NCBI RefSeq assembly: GCF_022539315.1
Contig: NC_066314.1
Coordinates: 62,295,543-62,359,542 of the forward strand
From: Serinus canaria
Lineage: Eukaryota > Chordata > Aves > Passeriformes > Fringillidae
DNA length: 64,000 bases
Reading direction: 5' to 3'
The notes beneath the pieces are model-generated. The model was given only the letters and a program-made list of their open reading frames with translations. It made no database searches and was not told the origin of the DNA. Shown in pieces: positions 39,166 through 64,000 of the stretch. Position 1 is the stretch's first letter. The number at the start of each line of letters is the position of its first letter. The translations under genes and the position numbers were made by a program.

Positions 39166-42100
39166 CACCACATAAAAACCTCTTTTCTAAAGATCTCTTT
39201 TTCTGTTCTCTATCTTTTATATCCTCTGTTCAAAGTTAAATGCCTCAGATAAGTCTAGCATTCCTCAGGCAGGGTTAAAAAAATCCTAAGTGACCTTGAC
39301 TCCTCCACCCTCTAACAGGTACAAAATTCTGTCCTTTATGCTAAAGAGCTCCTGTTCAGACAGAAATGTTTCTCAAATAAAATGAAACAGCCTATGCAAA
39401 GCAAACATGTTTCAGGCATATCTATGGGTCCTTTCTGTTCCTCATGCCTTTACTCTGCCAGCTGTCAGCCTTTCTGCTTCTTTTCTAGTCTGCCTTTCTT
39501 TCCCCTGGGGAGTTTGTGTGGCAGGAGAGGGTGCCAGAGATTCGCTTTCACTTTGGGCCTCAGCCACCAGCTTTACCCAAACCTAATGTATATTTAATAT
39601 GATACAGCCAATAACCCTTTCTGCCAACCTCTGATCATGTGCCAGCTGAAGAATGCTGCAAAGTAAGGTCTTCTGACTACATCTCGAAGCCCACGTACAA
39701 ACTCCTGATTAGTGGTGGCTGAGATTACTGGGGCTGTGTGTATGTACCCCTCTGTTTCTGTGCCAACTGGAATTTCTCCATACTGTAGGATATCTATGGA
39801 AGCCTTAGCAGAAGGATATCTAGAGGGCCTTCTGTTTTTCAGTAGGTGTGTAAGGCAAAGCTGCTGCAGGGTTTTTCCTGGTAGCTTCATTTCCTGACTC
39901 GAGAAGTCGTGTAACACTTCTGTTCACGGTTAATTGGTGGCCATGATTTACTGGGGGAGTTATGGCATTCCAGGGATGGGTGGAAGGAGATCTTCAGGCC
40001 TGAAGTTGTACATGGAAGGATTTAATGATGTAGGTGTCTTTGGGAACACACTACCATTTCCATGGAAGCTTGATTTGTTTTCTTCTTTCTTCACGGCTCA
40101 GCAGAGACAAAGAAGACTGAGGGCAATGAGGTTTCCTTTCTTGGAAGGTCTTTTTCTTTTTTATTTCTTTTCATTTTTATCTCTACTCACCCCTCTTTCA
40201 CCTCAGCCCCCCACCCCAGCCTTTCTTGAAGTGGTTAAGAAAGGTTTATATTCACCAGGTAGTACACAGATCAAAATGTTAAGGGAACCAGAGGGGAGTG
40301 ATTGAGAAGGTCTTTCTGAGGATGACAGCTCTGCCTTGTAATACAATACTATTTCTCATGGGAGTGGGTGGGAGGCCAGCCTAAATTTCCCCTTGCTGTC
40401 CTGCCAAATTCCCCAAATTGCATAACTGTGTATTCTCCTAACACAGTGGTACCCTTGGCATCACTAGCAAATCTGCAGGGAAGCAGTGAAGCAGCTGGAG
40501 GCTTGAAGGTGGACCAAAATTGGTAGAGGACAGACTTGGTTAGCCAAAAAACAAAATAAACCCAAACCCACAAACTGAATTTACTAACTCTCCCATGTAT
40601 AACTGAAGAGCACAATACAGATTTAATAACATACACTCTTTGCTTCTAAATGCACTCCATCTAGGAAAAATAAGTTTATCGGGATAAGCAAAGGGCCCAC
40701 AGGGAGTTCATCAGTTCAGTTTCAAGTCACAAGATGTGTTTTACTTGGCTATGGAACCTTTTTGTGCAAGATTAATATGAAACTGCTGAAATGCAAACTG
40801 ACAAAAAGACATATTTTTACTGGTTGGTGCTTTTTCCTCTGTGCCATTATTTTCATCGGGAGGCCCCATCGCTGCCTTTCCCATCACTGCTGCCTTAGAC
40901 TGACAGGAGGATGAGGTACTTGTTGGCTTCTGTGAGGAAATGAAAGAATGATTTTTGGAAGAGCAGAATGACCAGTGTAACTCCTAAGGATGTAACCCTG
41001 AAGGCTTTTGTTTTGTCACTACACTGAATCAAAAGAAAAGAATTTGGACCTTCTCGGAGGGGAGTGTCAAACATGGCTAGCCTGGGGTAGGAGGGAAAGA
41101 TTTACATCCTTTGGAAAAATATTTACTCATCTTAAAAGTTCAGGTAGCCAAACCCATTAGTTGTGCAGCTTCACCAAGTTTCACTGCAGCCTACCCTAGC
41201 CCTGTATGCCAGCTGACCACCACTAAGGCAAGGAAAAAGCAAGCACACCCACAGTGGTTTTGATAATCTTGCTGATAAAATTGCCTGTGTGCAGCACCTT
41301 AAACAGGCTCAGTGCTGTCACTGGGATTGCTTGAGAGGCTGGGTACTACTCAGCATGTGTAAGGGTGGGAGAAGCTGGCTCCAAAATGGTTTCTTTTTCT
41401 CTCCTTGCTACAGGACCTGGAAAAGACAAGGATGTGTGGGCGAGCCTGGAGTCCCTCCAAAGAAAGTGTGAGGCCTTGGGCAAAACAAATCCATCAGGTC
41501 TCTCATTTCTTCCAAATATAGGTCTGTTCTGAATAATAGCCAAACTCAAGTCTGAATTCCACGTTCAGCCGTTTCAGAGGGAATACATGAAAAAGACCCT
41601 ATGGCCCAGAGAGTCCGTCTATAGAAAATATTTTGATAGCTCTTCCGCTCTGGCATTATCTTCCACTTAAAAAGAAAGAAAAGGAAAACACACAGAACTG
41701 GAGCACATGATTTAATTTTCACTGTAAAAGGACCGATTGATGAAAATAATACTTCTGAAAACAATCTGTTGTGAGCTATCAAATATTTTTGCCTATGCAC
41801 CAATTGGCAGGAAGCAGACAGAGAAATTATTACAATATGTAAGAAAACAAATTGCTCCGAGGAGGAATGGTATTTGTGTGTGTGTGTTTACGAGCAGGAT
41901 AAGTAGAATTAAACCTATAAAAGCACGCTGAGAGATCGTCTTCCATCACAGCAGAAATATACTGGAAGCAAAGGAACCCACTTCAGCTCTGTCCCTGGCT
42001 GAATTTCTAGCAAAACAGGGTTTATGATATGCAAGTGTTCTCCTGGAGTAGAATTTTTAAACAAATTAAAATAAAATAGGAGATTGGGATGTTCCTGCTG

Positions 42101-43240
42101 TTAAGAGGAAGGGGGTCTCATAGCCATTTCTGCCAAGATACTTCAAAATTTTTCAGGCATCACCACATTTTAATAAAATGGAGCAGTTGCAGCAGATCCA
42201 CAGACCCTGAATATTGCTGCTCATGGGAAAATGTTTGGAAGTGCTGTAGACATGAAGCTTTAAGAACCAGCATTCTATTAACTTTCAATAAGACAGTTTC
42301 TATAGAGCCTGACAAGTGGAAAAAAATGACATAAAGTGAGATAAGGTCTGTATGAAATAGCAGCCTGTGGATTGCTCTGTGGCAGCTGCCTGTGTACCTG
42401 TTCCTATCCCACGGCAAGCAGCTCAGGCAGAGATGGTAACTCGTTTTCTGATAACTCCTTTTCCATCAAGAGCCAAACCACTTCACATTTTCCTCAGAGC
42501 TCTGTACACTGGGTAGTGGGCAGCTGGTGGGTAGCAGTGGATGAGGCAGCCACATGCTAAACACAATTTTGAATAAATAAGTAGAGCTTCTAAGTGGCAT
42601 GAGATAAATCTACCTTTACATTTGTAGATAACTATCACCCAGCTTGAGCCCTGAGATCCACATTTTCCCTTCTTATGCCATGCATGTAAACTGCATCAAC
42701 CCCATCTGCTTGCACTGCTGCTGAGAGGAGAGGGAACCCTTCTGGTCTGGAGCATCATCTTTCTCTGAGCTACCCTCTCTTTGTGCATTGTAGAGGGAGG
42801 AAGGGGACACAAACAACATGGAAGTCTGGAATAGGCAATAATAAGACTGATTCTGGGAAATGGGACCTGTGGAATGTAAATAAATTTCATCTCAGGCACA
42901 TCTCAGGAGCTGGAGAGGGAGATGAGATGAGTTGCAGAACATACCAGATATTTTTTCTGTAGCAAGGCTATACGGCTGCTAGTGGTTGATCTTAGGTTTT
43001 CCACCAGGTGTTCCACAGATTTGACCTTTTGATCATTACTCCAATCATCATGACATCAACAAGAGGCAAAGATTCCTAATGGAATCCAAGGGAATCTGAA
43101 TTCCATGAAAAAAAAAAAAAAAAAAAAAAGCAATGGAAGCCTATTTGTTAAAGGGCTTTTTACAAATCTTTCCTTACACAAGAATTTCCTTCCTAGAAAT
43201 GAGATTTCCCATTCAATTTAAGCATCTTTATATGTGACAG
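39166..43240. other. Downstream flank of TH2, no gene established
   Basis: Contains a protein-like 107-codon minus-strand frame at 39594-39917, a (GT)n run near 41874-41887 and an A22 run (43108-43129). No recognisable insulin or other TH1-locus gene. Confidence 0.55.
43108..43129. repeat. Homopolymer A22
   Basis: Uninterrupted A run about 130 bp past the candidate TH2 poly(A) signal. Confidence 0.9.
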
Positions 43241-43260
43241 AGCCAGAGTACCTTGGACAT

Positions 43261-43266
43261 TTTATT
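43261..43266 (-). terminator. Candidate poly(A) signal of TH2 (AATAAA)
   Basis: tttatt on the plus strand is AATAAA on the gene strand, about 600 bases past the stop codon. I found no other AATAAA or ATTAAA between it and the stop, so the 3' UTR is probably about 620 bases, with cleavage near 43240. Transcript data would decide. Confidence 0.5.
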
Positions 43267-43269
43267 TTC

Positions 43270-43866
43270 TTCCTTTTCTTTCAATGACGGTACAAATATT
43301 CTGTGATCTTAAATGTGACAAGAAATTATCTTGATGTATTTCAAGGCTACTGGATGTGTACTTTAAATAGTGAGCAGAAGTGCTCCTCTAACAAACTCTT
43401 GTATTTGCATATTTTTAGGGGACCATTCATACTTTGTGGGCAATAGGTGTTGCTAATTGCTAGCAGCAAGGAGTTAGCTGCAAGGACTGCTGACTGTGGG
43501 CAGCTAGCCAGCCTAAGAGGTTGTGATCTCATCATTAAGGCAGCAAGCACAAGGCTGTGTGGATGAAAAGTTACCATGCTGTTTTGTGACAGATAACTTG
43601 AAAAGGTGGCAGGGGAAGGAATAAACCTTTGAGGGTCCCATAACACATAAGTATGCTCATATCACCTACCAAAAATTGGAGTAAGGCTTGTTTGTGATTG
43701 AAACATTCTAAGCAGGAGCTCATTACTTCATCTAAGTCAACAGCTCAAATTATAGTGAAAACATTACCTGGTTTGTGCATTTAAGATTTCTGCCTGTGAG
43801 TACAACTTCATCACTAAGCACCACCTACAAGTATCTCAGTGACAGGTGAGATGTACTGCTGTGGTT
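43270..43866 (-). other. Probable TH2 3' untranslated region
   Basis: This is the stretch between the TAA and the candidate poly(A) signal. It has no repeat I recognise. Its extent is inferred from the signal position only. Confidence 0.5.
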
Positions 43867-62128
<18,262 letters not shown>

Positions 62129-64000
62129 CTGAAAATCAAAAACTGGCCAGAGTGAGACACCTCAATAAAGCAGTACTTACCTGTGCCATCCACAGATCCA
62201 CAGAGAGAGATGTAAATCCCCAGCAGAGGGGTCATGGTCTAAAAATCTGAGCTCAGGACATCTCGTGCTTGAAAGCTGATCCTGGTTATATGCAGCAAAC
62301 CATAAGGGCTTTTTGTTTCACTTAACCTTCAGAAGCTGTCCTTTAATATTACAGGACTCTAATAATGATGCAGAAGTGTTTCTTGATTAGGCACCTTCTT
62401 GCTGAGTGTGTTGGAGGCACCAGGGAAATCCCAGGAAGAGAGCTGACTCTGGGATACTCTGTCACCCAGTTTAGGAAAGGAATGAATCAGGTATTCCCCT
62501 CCTTTCTGTGTTTGGGTACAACTTGAAATGCTGGTCCTCCTTTCCCACCCTGAAGCCCAGCCTAGATTTGCTTTTAAAAGCCTCTGGGAAAAGCACCTTT
62601 TCTGATATTGAAGGGTAATATCTGCACAGGTGAAGAGGTCTGTGTTTTTGCAGTTCAAAGTGCCTGTCATGGGCTATGTATTTGAAAGATATGCCAGGTT
62701 CTTGAAGCATTTATCCCACTATACAAAAAGAGACCAGCTGAAAATAATATATGTAACCTGATTTGGGCACAGGCTTTAAGCTTCTCACAAACTTGATGGT
62801 ACTTGGATTTGGAGTTGTGGTTTGGATTATATTTAGCTGTTGCAAAATAAGCAAGTAGTAATAGGATGGCAAAGAACCTTATAGAAATGGTTATTTTTGT
62901 TCAGACATGGCCCTAGGGTCTCCACAACTTTATAAACATTGTTTTATGAAAATTGAGATCATTCTTGGAAATGCTGGGTATGGGAAATGACCTTTCATAG
63001 GCTTTGTAATTTTTTTTTAAACCATTATTATTATTGTTATTATTATTATTATTCTCCTTTTTGTGATGCTATTGTTGCTATGGAGGTGAGAGCCAGTCCC
63101 TGGTAATGGCTCTTTATTTGCACAAATGTCTTACGCAGTGTGGGAGTCATAATGAACCAGAATGAAGCAGGGGAGGAAAACCTTAGGAGGAAAAAAAGTT
63201 AAAAGAACAGAGGGAAACAGTGGCTGCTGTCACTATTGCAAAAGCCACAGGAGACTGGGCCATTTCCATGGAGGAATTAGGAAAAAATGAGGAGGACTAG
63301 AGTTCAAGTGTTGCCCTGGCTTATTTCCTCATAGAATATTACTGGCTGCAGTGGGGCTGTGTGGGATTTGAACCAGTGCAGGGTTCATGCCCAGACTGGA
63401 GTTTAGAGAGAGCAGCCTTGTTTACACTTATGCACATATGGTCTCTTTTATCAAAGTGTCATTCTGCTGTGTGTCCAAACATTGGCTACCACAGAAATGC
63501 AGGCAGTCCCAGGGACCAGGGATGAATTACCCAAAGCTGAGTGCTCCTCTAAGACAATAATCCAAGTAAACTCCCCAAAGTCAAGAGAGGAGCATGTATG
63601 AAAGAACTGCTGGAAGCAAACTTTATGAAACTCTCTAGAAAGGGGCATCCTAGCGAAAGATGGAGCCAGATGCTTGAAAGACTAAAGATAAAACCTAATT
63701 TTACATAAATTTCCTTATTTTTCAGAGGAAATAAAAGTGGCACTATTCAGCTTCATTATGAAGATGTGACAGGTGCATCCCCATAATTTTCTCCTGAATT
63801 CTCCATTTTTCTTACTCAGCTTTCACCCATATGGCATCTCTGACTGCTTAGTTTCAGGGCCTTCCAAGAAGCTGCTTTGAAAACCAAAGCCCAGATCATC
63901 TGTACCCTCTGTTTTCTGAAAGCTCTATTTCTTTGCTGGCTTGGTTTTCATTTTTACAACCACGTTGCTACAAACTGAAGGCATCCAGCAGCTCCTCAGA
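62129..64000 (-). other. TH2 intron, incomplete (5' exons beyond window)
   Basis: I searched for the expected upstream exon (HGDPIPRVEY-like) on the minus strand and did not find it, so at least 1.9 kb of intron separates it. A (TTA)n repeat lies at 63023-63053. No other feature recognised. Confidence 0.75.
63023..63053. repeat. (ATT)n microsatellite
   Basis: About ten att units with one gtt variant. Confidence 0.9.

Noticed and set aside
62166..62185. Strong minus-strand donor-like sequence (GGCACAG|gtaagt) just upstream of the first visible TH2 exon
   Set aside because: The upstream reading (LCGSVDGT) has no similarity to any aromatic hydroxylase exon, and the real acceptor lies only about 45 bases away, too close for an intron.

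Overview
The window looks like avian nuclear DNA from an AT-rich, gene-poor stretch, probably of a macrochromosome. The evidence is a set of CR1 LINE fragments (the typical bird retroposon), low overall repeat density, vertebrate GT-AG introns of 0.6-5.5 kb, and a tyrosine hydroxylase paralogue of the kind eutherian mammals lack. The species cannot be told from the sequence.

Right third (43.2-64 kb): the only gene I can establish is on the minus strand. Seven exons (62128 down to 43867) join in frame into 265 residues with no stop. They encode most of the catalytic domain and the whole C-terminus of an aromatic amino acid hydroxylase. The sequence fits tyrosine hydroxylase better than phenylalanine or tryptophan hydroxylase, and its divergence favours the TH2 paralogue over TH1. 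The 5' exons (regulatory domain and start of the catalytic domain) are expected beyond position 64000. A stop codon and a plausible poly(A) signal (43261-43266) close the 3' end. The introns hold three minisatellites, one CR1 fragment and simple repeats.

Left two thirds (1-43 kb): no gene can be established. I mark four more CR1 fragments, a short 5S-rRNA-like stretch, a local CpG cluster with a TATA-like element near 33.4 kb, a CpG-retaining block near 25 kb that may be conserved non-coding DNA, and several weak candidate exons (1-213; 15.5-16.5 kb; 39.6-39.9 kb) whose status needs comparative data. Open frames of 60-150 codons are common here and mostly match chance expectation.

How it works together: TH-family enzymes are homotetrameric iron- and tetrahydrobiopterin-dependent monooxygenases that commit tyrosine to catecholamine synthesis. 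The visible exons keep the iron ligands, the Asp linked to tyrosine preference and the C-terminal tetramerisation helix, so the gene looks functional.
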